A stretch of 64,000 bases of DNA from Oxyruncus cristatus (lineage: Eukaryota > Chordata > Aves > Passeriformes > Cotingidae): positions 361,089 through 425,088 of the forward strand of contig VXAY01004335.1 of NCBI GenBank assembly GCA_013399855.1, given 5' to 3'. Positions 1 through 13,999 of the stretch are shown piece after piece. Below the pieces are notes generated by a model that did not search any database, was not told the origin of the DNA, and saw only the letters and a list, made by a program, of their open reading frames with translations. The stretch's first letter is position 1; each line of letters starts with the position of its first letter. The position numbers were made by a program, and so were the translations under genes.

Positions 1-3000
1 TTGATTAATAGACTCTATGCTTTTTTTTTTTTTTATCTTTTTTTTTAACTTTAAAAAAAAAAGTTTTTCCTTCTAACATATCATTTTGGAAAATACTCCA
101 TTAATAGTTATTTAAGTACATTTCTGCACTTCATCATCTGTTGTAACAAGTGATCACTCTTATTACAAAAGTCCTGACAGATTTCCGTGTTCTTGTTACG
201 GTGTATTAAACTGGTATACAACTCTTGAAACTGCATTGAGGTTTTTAGAGTACATGAATATTATGCTCTGTGAAAGTCACTCCCAGAAAGAATAATAATC
301 AGGGTTTGGGAGCATACAGTTCCAAGTTACACAGCTGCAAATCCAGTTGTGCCTGTAAGATGTGATCTCTTCTTGTTACGAAAATCCATCTCTGACAACT
401 GACTCGCTCTGGACATATAAATAAATTTTGCATAACAGAACAAAGAGTATCTACTGCTAGTACTGCGTAAATTAGTACTTTGTCAAATTTAACTTTCTGC
501 AAGTCACAGTTGTACACCAGTCTTCCCAGGTACTCTTTGAAATAGTCTTTATTCTGTTCGTCCCATTATGGCATCTGCCCTTCTGAGGAACACAAAGCAA
601 TACAAAACCTTTTTTTTCTCTCTCTCTCAAGAGTCACAGCTGGCATGTCAGACTGCATCTAGACTACTATGAAAAATACCTAAGCATAAGCTGCTGGTCT
701 GTCCAGGGGCCATATGCCATCATATGACTCAACCTCTCATTTCTCTCCCTACCTTCCTCCAAGCAGGATGGCCTCATCTGTTCTACCCGCTAGAAACAAT
801 GTTTGTTCCTTGCTGTTCCCTGACCACTTCCTGCTTGTCTGTGAGAATGCTAACCTTCCCAGGCTAAAGTTGTGGTGAGGATGTACCAGTAATTAAATAG
901 GATGAACCACTAGGAGCCCAGGTCTCAGACATAAAGTTCACCACTCCATACATAGCTTATCTTCCCAAAACTCCTGCTTAGATAAAAACTTTGCCCTACT
1001 TTACACTAACTGCTTTTGCTTTCACACTTCTTTCTTTATTTTTCTCCTCAACAGAATATCTTTCCCAAAAACCCATTCTATTATGTCATCTCTTTATTAC
1101 ATCTATCCCCTAAGACCTAATTCTCTAGAACTTCCAAGTAAAAATAGCCTAACCTCTTTGTTGCTCTCCCTTGGTGTTTCTTTCATTCCTTTTCCAATCT
1201 CATCAGTGTTTTGTCATCCTGTGGATACACAACATCTCTGGGAGAGAAAGTATCTGCATTGACAAGCTGCTTCCCAAAACTAGAGTAGATTATAATAGGC
1301 AACACATTGTGGAGTTAAACAGGAAAGTAATTTGGAAAGACTGTTTTCTTTACCTCTGCACAACATGATTAAGACCTACAATCCGTGACTCATTTGAATT
1401 ACCCTCAGGCAATACAGCATTATACTCAAAATCTTGTTTAAAGGCAAAGTAGAAGCATAACTTATAGACAAGTAAAGCCAAGAATTTACTGTAACTGAAA
1501 TCCGAAGAGTGTCATCATTATTAGTGCAGAGTTCAATGCTACAGAAAAAGAAAAATAACTATGCAGTTTACATGCTTAGCTTTCTCTACTTTTCCTGGTT
1601 CTATGCCTGCTCTCTCTCTGCTCCCTCTAGGATCCACTTGGAATATTTTTTAAACAATTAAAGCACAAAATGATGGCCTGTAAAAAACAATGGGGTTACT
1701 GTATTGAAGGGCTATATGGTTGCAATAGTTCTATCAAAGAAGTATTTCCATACTAAAGATGAACACCTTAATTTTAGGGGAGAAAAAATTTCACTATTTT
1801 TTCACAAGGCAGCCACAAAAATATAAGGTTCATATACAACTATATCAACTTATAGGTCTAGTATGTGATTAAGGAATGTGACAGTATGAAAGCTAGAGGC
1901 GTGAAGGGTATTAAACCGGAATTTTTTTTTTTTTTATCACTGAGTAGAACAGGCTGACAGATTGCAGGACATCAGCAGGGAATTTGCGTTCAGGAAGCAG
2001 TAACCTGTAGTTCAACTGTTTTTGATTTTGTCACATTTTTTTTCCATATCAGGATAGTACGTCACTAAGGAACTCTTCAGTTTCTGCCAGGGTGGCAGCA
2101 GCCTATAGTGATTTGGATGCTGATATTGGATCTTGTGGTATACCAGAGCTAACCTGCTCATTACCTCATGACTTTCCTGACACTGTCTGGAAATACATGT
2201 CCTAATAGAATGATGGGAGGGTATGGAGTTTTTTGCCTGCCATACCTGGCCCAGTAAGACTTTCTCATGCAAGATTTCTACCTAAGAGATCTTGCATATC
2301 TGTTATCTGCCATGTATTCTGGTCAAGGCTGGCTGCACCCAAATCGTGACCTTGCTGCTCTTGTCTTCAGACCTCGGTGCTGTCATTATTATTGCTTCTA
2401 TGGAGCCACACAACAAAGGTGAGAAAGTGTAACAGCAACCGACCTCTGCCACTTTCATCTATTTTCTTCAGCTCTAACTGCAGGTATCCATTTAAGCAAG
2501 ATGGCCTTATACAGATGTTTCTGCCAGTACCTGGCACACCAAATGATTGGAAAGTTTCCTTTTTATTATAGTTGACTTTGCATGAACTCCTTAATGATTC
2601 TTAACTTTTCATAATCTGTAACTCCCTGTATCTGTATTGATTATCTTATCCAAATGGATATAGTTACTTGTAAGTTTGATAAGTCTTTAATAGATTATAC
2701 AGAATTTGCGTAAATACTCACCATGCCTCTGAACTTAAAGTATCTTTACACTATTAAGATCAGTTATTATCTGTGATTTCTTAAAAAAAAAAATAAAAAT
2801 CTACAATTAAAAAAAAAATCTACAATTTAAAAAAAAATAAAACCTGAAGAACAGACCATAGAACTTTAGGGCAAGAAAAGCATAGCTTTCAAAAAGTAAG
2901 TATATTTTGAATTGCAAACTTGAAGTGATGGTGAATCTTCCACCTGTTCTTCAAAATTTGAAAACCTTGCTTCAGTCAGTCGATACTGCCATTTCTTATT

Positions 3001-3476
3001 TCTCCCTTCACATACCTCAAAACAGTATTCTCAGGCTAATTTCCTTCCCTAAGTGTACTTCCACAATGTAGAACCTAAATATGCCTGGAGCATGGATTAA
3101 AAATATGAAGGATCACTCTTTCCTCTGTGCAGAAAGAAAAAAAAGGTTAGAAAACGGTGCTGGAAAGGACCTCCTAAAAAGTTACTATTCACCCTATCAA
3201 GCAAACATAGGGTCAGTTTCTTTCTGGCTTGGAATATGGCATTCCAAACCCCAGAAACACATAAAGTATTTACCCCAGATTTTTCTTGTCCATTCTGCAA
3301 AGTTTAAAGAGTTTTGGTAAACATCCTTGAGGAGCGTCATGTAAGTAGGTTCTTTACAGGCATTAATAGAATGACTGACATGCTAAAGTTTGATCTGGTG
3401 AGGTTTTGGAGCTTCACTGATGTTAAAAGTGTCCTCACTATCTGTGAGCAGTTTAGAACCATGTCTTGTCTTGTAG

Positions 3477-3496
3477 ATATATATATATATATATAT
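3477..3496. repeat. (AT)n microsatellite
   Basis: Ten uninterrupted AT dinucleotides are visible. Likely polymorphic; no other function is evident. Confidence 0.95.
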
Positions 3497-5403
3497 GTAT
3501 AGGGTAGATCAACAGTAAAATTTTAAACATTACAATCTGCTTGTCACACCACAAGATCTTTAGGTATGCACTTAAAACAGAGGATAAAGTCCAATGCATT
3601 TTCTGGGTTTCAGGTTTCTGGGAAGTGTTTATTTTATGTCAATATGAAAAGGCAAATCTTGTTCTGAATTTGTGTCAATACTTTTGTTTGTAATTTTCTC
3701 GTAACAAAACATTCTCTCCATAGAGAAAAATGCTGAAAGAAGAGCAAAATAACAGATATTAAGAAACCTTTAAACATTGGCTTATTAAAATGAAAATTAC
3801 ATCCAAAAATATTTTTGAAACAGATGTTCGTACTTGGGATGCAAATTAATCATTATGAGAAGTAGCAAAAAATATGTTACTTTTTATTGTTTGGATACGT
3901 ATTGTAAGGCAGAACAATATATATGCAACAAGAGTGCATGCCAAGAAAAACACATGAATATTTTGTTGTCACATTCAATGGTAAAGGTGCTACACAAAGT
4001 CACTACTGTACCTTCATTTTCTCAAAATAAATCCATGTGTAAAGCCTGAAAATACAATATCATGCATGCCCTTGTCCCATCAATGGTAACTTTTATTTCT
4101 TAGCATTTAGGACTTACTAAGCATTGAGATAAAACGAAAGATACACACATTCCATGTTCTAAGGTGTCTCTAGTGCCAGTACACCAAAAATGAGAATTCA
4201 TCCTTTGCTTCCAAAATATTTCACAAGGACTCCACCTTTCCAACAGCTCTCCAGCAATAATAGCTACTTCATCAAAACTAGCAGCTGGGTAACATCTCTG
4301 TAATTTTTATCCATGCAGCTTCTTATTTCAGCCTTTAAATTTTATCACAGCTCATATGCCACAAGTGATACTTGTATGAACATTTACGAGCTTCTGGAGT
4401 GTTCCTCAGGTTTGAATGAATAAGATTTTTGTCATCACTGACCCTCTGTTGGTTATTGCATTGCTGCACATGTTGTGCCCTGGAGAGGTTTTGTGTTCGT
4501 TCCCTCAGTTATCTTCTCAAAGACTCTCATTTTCTCAAGAAGATCCCATGATCAAGCATTCCTGGCTGCTGCACAACATCACCAACCTTCTCCTTTCACC
4601 CAAGTGATCCATTCAGAGTACCAAGTACAATCTCCAGGCAAGTCCATGCCTTACACATGAACTGCTACCAATGTGCTGTAAATGGCACTGGCGTATACTG
4701 ACCCACCTCAGAATGCAGAGGAGAGCCTGTGGTGCTGCCCCGAAACTGAAATACACACAATAAATTGGAAAATTTAGACTTTCTGCTCCTTTCTAATATT
4801 ATTTCAATACTTACCTCTATTTCTGACTTGAGTGTTGAGGGAACTACAAGATTCCTCAGGGACTGATATGAGAAATTTAGACTTTTTTTTTTTTTTTTAA
4901 TTTAGAATGTTTCTAATTCTAGTGGAAAACCTAGAATAATTTGATAACTTTTTCTTTTCCTCTGTATATTTTATGCAAGCACAGTATTTGTCTCACAAAT
5001 GGAAGGAATCTAAATAGCATAACTAAACTTTTGATTGTATTCTAGTATCAATATTGAGCCTTAAATATGAATATGAGGCATCAATTTGATAATTTCCTTA
5101 TCTGCAGTCTTTCTTAGATTTTTCCAGTGAAATTCCAATTGACTGTGATATTCATAGAAATAAAAATGTAGAGATAGAAAAGACTTATTAAATTGTAAGG
5201 TTGGTTCATCTTCCTGCCAGTATATGTGCATTGTATAGTGGATTTTGCAAGTTAGTTTAACACTATTCAAACAAGAAGAATCTGCTGTAGTGGAATACAA
5301 TAGACTTATAGGCAAGTAAGCCTCTACCTAATAACTCCTTTTACTGAGTTTCCTCCAGTCTGCAGTCTGCTGCTTCTTCTCCCTTAATCACCAGCGTACA
5401 TGT

Positions 5404-5434
<31 letters not shown>
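5404..5434. repeat. A-run followed by (AT)n microsatellite
   Basis: A run of 14 A residues passes directly into about nine AT dinucleotides. An AT array grown from an old A-rich retroelement tail is possible, but no element body is recognisable next to it. Confidence 0.9.
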
Positions 5435-5739
5435 TTTGTTTGGGGTTTTTTCCCCACTATTTATACTTTAAATATAGTTATAGATTTCAGTTGTTACTTA
5501 GGTAACCTGTATAATTTAATTTGTTTACTTTATAAACCCAGAAAATGCAGTTTTGCAGTTTCTCTTGGTTGTGTTAGACTTGAGAACAAAACATTTTTGC
5601 AGTTTAAGCTTAATGCATCCTGCTTCATAATTATGGCATGCTGAGAGAAAATGTGTGGTCAGCTACCATAAGTCAGATAGTGAGGGGTGGTTTCATAAAA
5701 AAATATGTACTTCTGATTGTTTCTCAACTCCTTTTTGTA

Positions 5740-5886
5740 AAGAGGTCTCAGCGGTATCAGTCCCTGACCATTGATGAAAAGCATAGAACCTTAAAAGAGC
5801 TTGAAAATTTTTCTGGAAATACACATAAGAAAAATTGTGAGCTTTTCTCTGCTTCTGTTTATAGCATATTTATAGGATTTAATGGA
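5740..5886 (+). pseudogene. Possible relic of a pogo/Tigger-type transposase psq helix-turn-helix
   Basis: Within a 91-codon open frame (5638-5913), this part begins with basic residues (KRSQRYQ), continues with SLTIDEK and LKELE, and after about 12 residues has ELFSASVYSIF. That order matches the first half of the pipsqueak-type DNA-binding domain of pogo/Tigger and CENP-B-like proteins: a basic start, a helix of the form L-T-x-x-x-K, a K/E-rich second helix, then F-x-x-S-x-x-T/S-I. The match is by eye and is partial; the region after it shows no DDE catalytic domain. A pyrimidine-rich tract ending in AAAG sits directly before the basic start and could act as a splice acceptor, so an exon of a Tigger-derived host gene is an alternative. 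Chance similarity is also possible. Confidence 0.25.
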
Positions 5887-5929
5887 CAAAGCTGTTATGA
5901 CGTTTATAATTAACGGTACCTTTAGACAA

Positions 5930-8900
5930 GAACTTTTCCTCAACTTTGTAAACTTCCATCAATAAATTCTTTAGTCATAGGGAAAAATCATATTATATTC
6001 TCAACTGGATTATCTGCAATATCCAAGACTAAATACCTAAATAACTGTTGAAAGTTTGATTTAATAAAATTTGCTTCAATGCTTTGCCATAAATATATTA
6101 CATGGGTTATTCCATGTTACAGAATTAAATTATGAAGTTTGATTGGACTCTAGTTATATTTTTTAGCTCTGAACAGTTGCATACACATCAGGCTAACAGT
6201 GAACTTGAAAGGCTTGAAAAATAAATACTGCAAAAATCTAAGTTCATTTTACTGTAATAAATGTTAGACCACATTAAATGAAAACAAAGATTTGTATTTT
6301 GTGTATAACCATGTGTTGGAAGCCAGTAATACCTGGTTTGCTCATTTTCTATTATGACCTGAACAAATTTTGCATAGAAAATTTATGCATATTTTTAGAG
6401 TTAAGAACCCAGCAGGTTTCCTCTGGAAATTCAGTGATTTCCCAGTAGTGAATATTGTGCTGCTCTTACATGAAGGTGGACAGTATGAAAAAGGAATAAT
6501 AACTAAATGCAGTGATCATGTTCAATGCAGAATGATGACAGAAACACCATTAGGTATTCTAAAGGAAATATGTTTTCTGTTTATAAAAACTTACTACTCT
6601 CCACTGTGCAATAAAACTTATATCACTGAAGGCATGCATTGCAAGGTTATTATTTCCTTGTATGCGTGAAGGGATGGGGTGAGTGACAAGATATTCCCAC
6701 ATTGGCCAGAAGAGAAATAACTGCAAAAGGTTAGTTACTTATTATTAAAACAATTTAAATATCTTTCCACAAATTTATGTAAGAAGTCTCAAGAAGAATT
6801 CTCCCTTTGGTAAAATAGCTGTTTCTTTAGCATGCTTCTTGAGGACTGCAGTGACATTAAGCTTATCTCCTATGACTCTTAGGCATTACTTAAGCTGACT
6901 TCTCTTACCAACTCCACTCTATGTTGCTAGTCAGTCATACTTCACAAATGCCCACAAATCCAGTGACCTTCCAGAAGATTTTGGAGCTTATATAAAGGGG
7001 TAAAAGTATGGTACTCTTTTTTCATAATTGAAACAAGATACAGAAGCCCAAAGAAATTGTGGTTCAAAGTTCACAGATAAGAAAAGAGAAAATAGCTAAT
7101 ATAGCTCAAACTGTTTAAATCTTTTGATAAAATCTATTTGTAATTTTTTTTCCAAATGAAAGAGAACCTGACAGGATAAGTTTTATACCACCACAATAAG
7201 GAACTGTAGGGTGACGCCAGTGTATACTTTTGGGTAGGAGGTGAATTTCAGGACAAAACACAAGAACACAGAAAGGGGTCAGATGAGCCCAAGATATGGG
7301 CTTTCTAAAGCAGAGTAGGACAAAAAAAGCTGTAGCATTTCCCCAGACTTGCCTGTCATCTTCTGCCAATCTGCAGTAGAGTGGAGATGGCCATATAAAA
7401 TCCTCTGGGTGCAAGTTGCACCACACAGCTGCATCTTTAATTTAGGAACTTGAAATGAATGCAAGAGAAAGAAAGAAAGGAAACATTATGTGTCAGTATC
7501 TCAGGAAAATAAAAAGAGAAAAAAATTGCAGTAGGAAGAGCAGCACACAATAGGAGCTCAATTTCAGTGTGTTCTAACAATTTGTTTGTTAATATTCTAT
7601 TATTATTGTGGGGTCGTTATTCTGAAAATTTTATTAAGATTTGAGGCTCCTGTGCCTCTATATTTCCCAAATGTCAAATACTTGTCAAGCACGGGATTAA
7701 AAGTATATATATAAAAAAAATAAAAATGAGACTGGCAGTTTGTCTGCCAAAAACAAAACTTGAAATAGTGGGGGGGGAAAAAATAGTAAAATGTACAAAT
7801 GAAGAATAGGAAAGGCAACAAGCCTCTGAAAGTCCAGTGTGTCATCTAATGAAAATAAAATGTACCAATTTTTATCTCCTTCACAGAGATGAGGAATCAG
7901 ACTGGTACATTTATGATACAAAATTTCACCATAGGTTTCACTGAATGGATTAATTTATAGTTTGAATTGCCTGAGAGCTGCAGAAAAGCTAGTATGGAGA
8001 GGAAAAGCTTAGAACAATCAAAACTGGGACTTAGGAAGTGTATGTATTCAACAAGTAGATCTTTCTGCTCTTGATGGCCTTGCTACTGCATTGCTGCCTT
8101 TCTCAGCATGATCCATACTACAGCTCCTTCCAGTAACTCTGTTTTTAGGATTGATTACACTAATCTATTTCTATTAATTTCCTCACTAATTAATCCATAT
8201 GCTCTGTTCTTATAAGGATGATGAACAGAATTTTAGAGAAATTCAGAGTGAAAATCTATGGTATAATTTATACAATCTATAATGCTAGGTTATAATGATG
8301 TTAGGGTTGTGTTTCATCATTCTGTTCTTTTCTGTTCCTAATTGAGGAGAAGCATTTGATTTTAGGCATATGGTTACAAGAGAAATGTAGGTCTATAATG
8401 TCTTTCTTCTGGGAGAAAATCCAAGTAAAAACTTGAGATACAGAGATTCCCATGTGCACAGTGTTTTGAGCATTTACACGAAACAAAAATAATTTGGCAA
8501 CCTAACTGTTTATTTTTCAAGGACTAGAGCTGTCAAAGTCATGATGTGGTCTTGGAGTCAACATTGACTTAAGTATATTATTTATTTCAAACATAAATTG
8601 TTGAATACTTTAATGCTTTTTTTAAACATAAGATTTGTTAACAGACAGAAAATAAAGATGAAAGGCTACATCTACATGAAATACTAGAAGTCTAAAAAGT
8701 GTATAGATATACTAGATCAATTTGTGTGTCTGTAAAACCTTCTGGCACACACTTGTAAGTAATACAAGTAGGCCAGGAATGTGTCGTACTTATGTAACTT
8801 GCTGTTTAAACATGATATAAATAAAAATTCAAATCAAACTAATTGAGAGATCGTGCTTCTCTGGTTCTTCTACATCATAGAATTGACATTTTCTCATAAA

Positions 8901-11900
8901 AAGTAATTTTATGAATATGGGTTTTTTGCCTAGCAAAATACATTTTTGTGATATTTCAAGGTTGGGTTTTTTTCCCCAATCTGGAGAGTATTATAAATAA
9001 TAATAGTAACTTTTTCTTTCTGATAACTTTGAATACTTCCCTTGTTTTCAACTAAAACAGTTTTACACAGCTCATTTATGACAGAAATTGTGAACCGTGA
9101 ACAAGTATCCTAAACAAAAATCAGGTTTCAGATTCCTAAGCTATATTTTTACAGAAATTTCATTTGAATTAGCTCAATTAATTAAAAATATAAAATGCCA
9201 CAAGCCATGTGCTAAATCAAAAACATTAGAAATTAACCTAATAAAAAATAAATATAATTAATAAAATTGCTAATACAGTAGCTATCCATGAGAAATTTTA
9301 AAAAGAAAAAATTCTTCTTTTCACGTTTTATTTTAGTTTATAGAGAAGGGTATGATAACTTAGGAAAAATACAGCATTGGTTAAAGTGACACAAATAAGC
9401 AGAATAGACAGCAAAGTTTTGCAATATTGATACAGTAACATATAAGGCAACATATTTAGTGAAAATCTGTTTCCAACTAGCAAGATATTTAAGAAAGTTG
9501 GAGAGAAACAACTGAGACATTTGCATTCTGATTCAAGGATCTTTAGCATCAAAATGATACAAAAGCTCCCAGTATCACAGATAAAACAATACATTACAGG
9601 AAAGAGAGAGCAAAGTAAGTTCAAGAAGCAGTTATGATTTGTAGTATCTACTGTTTTGACAAGAAAATTGTTAGGAAAGTTTTGTAAATTAGCTATTCGA
9701 TAGAATTGAGAATTGAAAAAAAAAAAAAAAAAAGATTACAGATTTTGGAGAGTGAGAATGGGCCTGGATAGGAATGTTAAACTCTTTTATGAGATGAGTG
9801 ACAAAGACTACATTATAGCCCCTGAATTCTGATAAAGACAAATCAAATTTGGTGGATGTCACTCAGACATTGTAGTCCAATATTCATTAAACTATCTCAA
9901 CTGCTGCTATTTCTTACTTGATTTTGGAAACAGCGAAGGTCATTTTGAGACTTTCATCACACAAGAATGCATAGGATGAAAAAGAACATGAATTGATTTA
10001 TTTTAAAAGAACCAGAAGGATCTTTAACTGTGTAACTAATATTTTCTTGTTCAAATAAGAAACATTAAAAAGTAGTGTAATGCTAATAAAGTCCACTGGA
10101 CAAAGGTGACCTAAATATGAGAAGACTTGGAGTCTCTTTCTTCAGCCTGTACATAAACATTATGGATAAAATTACATCTCAAAGAACTGGAGAGGATGGA
10201 GTCCAGATCTGATTTAAGGTTATATGGATTAAGCAGTCAAATGAGGTCTGCCAGTGGAAAAAAAAAATATATAATTTTTAAGAGTGAATGAAACGTCTAG
10301 AGAATACGAAATTTTCTTAGAAGATTGGAGACTTCTGTTAAACCAATAGTCATGGGAGAAAGGGGTTACATTTTGATGACAGAAAAGGGTATATAAAGAT
10401 ACTGTACATTTCCCGTTCAGTTTAGATTATGTCTACCAAAGATGGAGGTAAAGCTAAATTTGAACTCCTGTGTCCACCATTAAAACACCAGGGAAAACAA
10501 CACAAGAGAATTCAAGCTTTTTTTCTAGTCAGGCAATCTGGCATCACTGTAAGCACTGCTGTCTGCTCTGTGGTTTTCCTCTGCCAGTCCTGTGCTCAGC
10601 TGCCATCTGCCAGTCCTCTCTAATTGCTATCCAGCTCATACCACTAGTCATTCCCTTTTCTTTGAGCAGTCAAACTTGCTGATGTTTGTGATTATCAGGT
10701 TTGAAAACCCCTCATAAAGAGAAACAGAGATCTATCGAATTAGGCTTCTGGAATAATGGTGAGAGGTTTTTTGTGTTTCATAGTATGAGAAAACAGGGTT
10801 GTGAAGTTACTATAATTTCAAGGCACGTTAGCATCTTAGATGCTAGATCTTAGTGTGAAGAACAGGCTCGAGCTCCTGACTCTTGCTCTGCACGTGTGTG
10901 TTTATATTTGCTTCCCTGAACAGACGACTAGGCTCTCCCAATTTATGAGGAAACCCTCACAGGCCAGCAATACACACATGGTTACTTGCCCTATCCAGCA
11001 AAAACAATCACAGTATGAATTTTTGTAAGGAGTTGATTTGTGGGTTTAAGAGCTACTGCATTGCTGCAATTCCAGTTTGAGAGAACATCCCTTAAGGAGA
11101 TATTTTTACTTGGCAAAAGAATGAAAAAACCTATAAATTTTTTTCATTTATCTCAAAAGCCAGATACAGATTTGGCAGCTCACCTGCCACATATTCTGAA
11201 TTTCAGAATCTGTGCCTAGATTGCACAGCAGGATTATCTATTTCAATTGTGCTTGTGATTTTGACAATTTGGGGTCAACAGAAATAATTTTCCGGTCACT
11301 TGTCTCTACTTTTCATACCCAGCAATTGTACAAGGGAAAGTCTGTTTTATTTTCTGTGTAATAGTTGAATTAGATTTTGAATAGTTTATAGTAGAAAAGC
11401 ACACAGTTTATATTTCTCCCATGTAAGAAGCATACCAATACATTTGGTATGCTTGATCAGGACTGTGCTGCATGTAATAAAACCAGTTTCAACTAGACAA
11501 TCCAAGAGCTCTAAAGTAAGAAATGAACTTTCTGCATAACTAGCTCTTCAATTTTTATGCATGGGTGGTATAATACTATGAGCTTATATGCAATTATTTT
11601 GCTTTAAACCAGAATCAAATTAAACTTACACTTCCGAGTACAAATTGTCTTTGCTAATGTGCCCTTCAATCCATCCAACCAAAAGTTAAAGACCTAGTTG
11701 CAGAGCTCAGTTCCCCACATTCTAGTGAGGAAGCTCTCTACCATCTCTATCACACTTAAGTGTGTCCATAGTAAACCATATCCCTTTCTTGCTCTCAGTT
11801 ATCAGAATTAAATATTTTCTTGTCTTTTAAACAAAAACTACTAATGCCTCTCTAGATTAAATAAGAATGGCTAGTTAGACACTAAGAATTAAGCAAATTC

Positions 11901-13860
11901 TTTACTCATGTAGTAAAGACAATTTTTCTCCTAACTTGATATAGGTTTTGAAAAAATTATTAAAAAAAAATAAGTTACAATTTTCTTGCAAGACAGGGTC
12001 TGGAAATATGTCAGCATTTACTGTTCCTGTGCCTGGTATTCTGTGGTACCTTGAGATGAACACAACTAAACACTCAGAAAGCTTGACTCAATTTCACTCT
12101 TACCACCTTAGGTCAACAAATGTTTACAACCAACTTTGTGTTACAGTCCCAGCTCTTTCCTCTTTCCAGAGATCACTAGGCTAGAAACTCCAGCCCTACT
12201 TACCTATCACTTAACTAAGAAAAGTAAATTGGTCATCAGTTCACTTAACCATTACTTGGGACATTCTTCAGCAGCTCTTAATTTCTGCTATATTTTGAGT
12301 ACATCAATTAATTATGAAATGTATAGAATAAAGGAACTGTTTAAGCTTTTGGAAGATCAAGACCAGTAATAAGGTCCATGTATAAAATAGGACTCCACAA
12401 TTGAAGTCAAGATCTATAAAAATCAAAAAATTTAGCAGCACCTTTAAAATGTCATTCTTCAGATGCTATGGAAAACGAGCCCAAAAACTTCTGTGAGGCA
12501 AAAGACCGCACTAAAAATTATGCCCCTAATGACTTAAAGTTACCAAAAGGTAAAGAATTTGCAATTTTCCTTGGCAGATGCTGCAACAATTACCAGCCTG
12601 CACAATCAAAATTACATATCTTGTCACAAAATTTGAATCCATCTGGGTTTAATTTCTACCAATTAACATCTCTTAAATTTCTTTACTCGTTGTTGAAGTA
12701 TCCATTAATATATTAATTTAAAACATTTGAGACTTTTTTTTACTTTGATAATGTAAACATATCAAGCTTTCTATAGCTTGTACTGTAAAGACTTTCTTAA
12801 AGCCAATATACTGTCTATCAGTGCATTTCTTCCATTAGTTTTAATATTTCATAATGCTTCTCGGAGTATGGATGCTAGGTGACTACTTCATTACTTCCAC
12901 TAACAGTTTCAACCATTCAGTATATTTTACTGAATCTTTCTTACTATTCATTGCCCTTTTTCTCTAAGTCTGCAGAATCCTTTTTTGTGTTGCCCTCTTT
13001 TCTACTCACAGTCACCATTCTGAAGGATATCCCATAATCTTCTCTATCAAATGGTTTGTCCTTTTGCAAGACGTTACTCTAAGGATTGAATTTAAAACAT
13101 ATAAAGCAACTAACAAGAATTAAGCAAAGATTTCTTATTGGATTTGAATATTAACAGTTCTAAATAAGATAGAAAGCTTTGGAAATATCTATAGCCCCTC
13201 ATTGTCTGAGAGATGAACTCAGTTTGCTTAGAGCTGTCTGTAAAACATTACTTAGACCCTTTGAAATATTTGTTCGGGCAGAATTTAACAGATAAACAAA
13301 TAATAATTATTTTGGTTTTCTGAGCTTATGTGCTTTAAAAACTGTAATTATAAATGTATTGCTAGTCTTTTTCATAATGTAATTTATTTTTTTCCATGCA
13401 AGATACTGCAAAACAAACAGTAACAGACCAAGTGATTAAACAAAGCCCTTGCTGCCTGGTAAAAACTTACTATTACCTGGAACAATAGAACACTGGAGCA
13501 TTTAAATACACTCTGGATTAGTTCCTTCACGCTCCTACTAAATCGTTTGGAGTGACCAATCTTTTAAAATTGTGGGTACTATGGTAACTGGATATTTCAA
13601 GGTGTCATGGAGACAGACTACTCTTCTCCTGAGATGCCAGTCTATCTGAGTCTGCTGTGAAAAAGCATAGAAGAGGCTTTTTGTTATCTTCTAAATTCAA
13701 CTACTTAGCAAATGTGACTCATACAAGGGTCGCATGATACTGGTGTTTTTAATATACTATTTTTAAAACTAAAAAAATCAAAACTGAAGTGAAATAAATG
13801 CATTTTTCTCACTTGATTAAACCTTCTATGTAGAAAGAGAAAGAGCAGAATTTTCCTGGG
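5930..13860. other. AT-rich non-coding DNA
   Basis: No convincing gene. Open frames up to 103 codons on the minus strand (for example 7115-7426 and 9328-9624) have hydrophobic or random composition and no family resemblance. The stretch holds A-runs (9717-9733) and a perfect 10+10 bp inverted repeat listed separately. A TATA-like motif at about 10388 precedes a 64-codon open frame, but nothing else supports a promoter. Confidence 0.6.
11428..11454. repeat. Perfect inverted repeat, 10 bp arms, 7 bp loop
   Basis: AAGCATACCA at 11428-11437 is the exact reverse complement of TGGTATGCTT at 11445-11454. It could form a small hairpin, but the stem is too short for a microRNA precursor. Confidence 0.85.
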
Positions 13861-13870
13861 TGATTTAAAA

Positions 13871-13946
13871 AACAAAAAAAAAAAAAAAAAAAAAACAAAA
13901 NNNNNNNNNNNNNNNNNNNNNNNNNNNNNNNNNNNNNNNNNNNNNT

Positions 13947-13997
<51 letters not shown>
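13871..13997. repeat. Long A-tract spanning an assembly gap
   Basis: A-rich sequence runs up to a block of N at 13901-13945, and after TGTTT the A-tract continues to about 13996. The gap is almost certainly an unresolved homopolymer, so the apparent minus-strand poly-F open frames here are artefacts. A retroelement poly-A tail is possible, but no body is recognisable on either side. Confidence 0.85.
13901..13945. other. Assembly gap (45 N)
   Basis: A run of N inside an A-tract. Its true length is unknown. Confidence 0.99.
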
Positions 13998-13998
<1 letters not shown>

Positions 13999-13999
13999 A

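Larger units (their letters stand above)
1..5630. other. AT-rich non-coding DNA
   Basis: I see no gene here. Open frames are short (at most about 90 codons), overlap on both strands and resemble no family I know. The stretch holds poly-T runs near the start, A-rich patches around 2.78-2.84 kb and two AT microsatellites listed separately. Confidence 0.6.

Noticed and set aside
10388..10623. TATA-like motif followed by an ATG frame of 64 codons
   Set aside because: TATA-like strings are frequent in AT-rich DNA; no CpG island, initiator or conserved frame.
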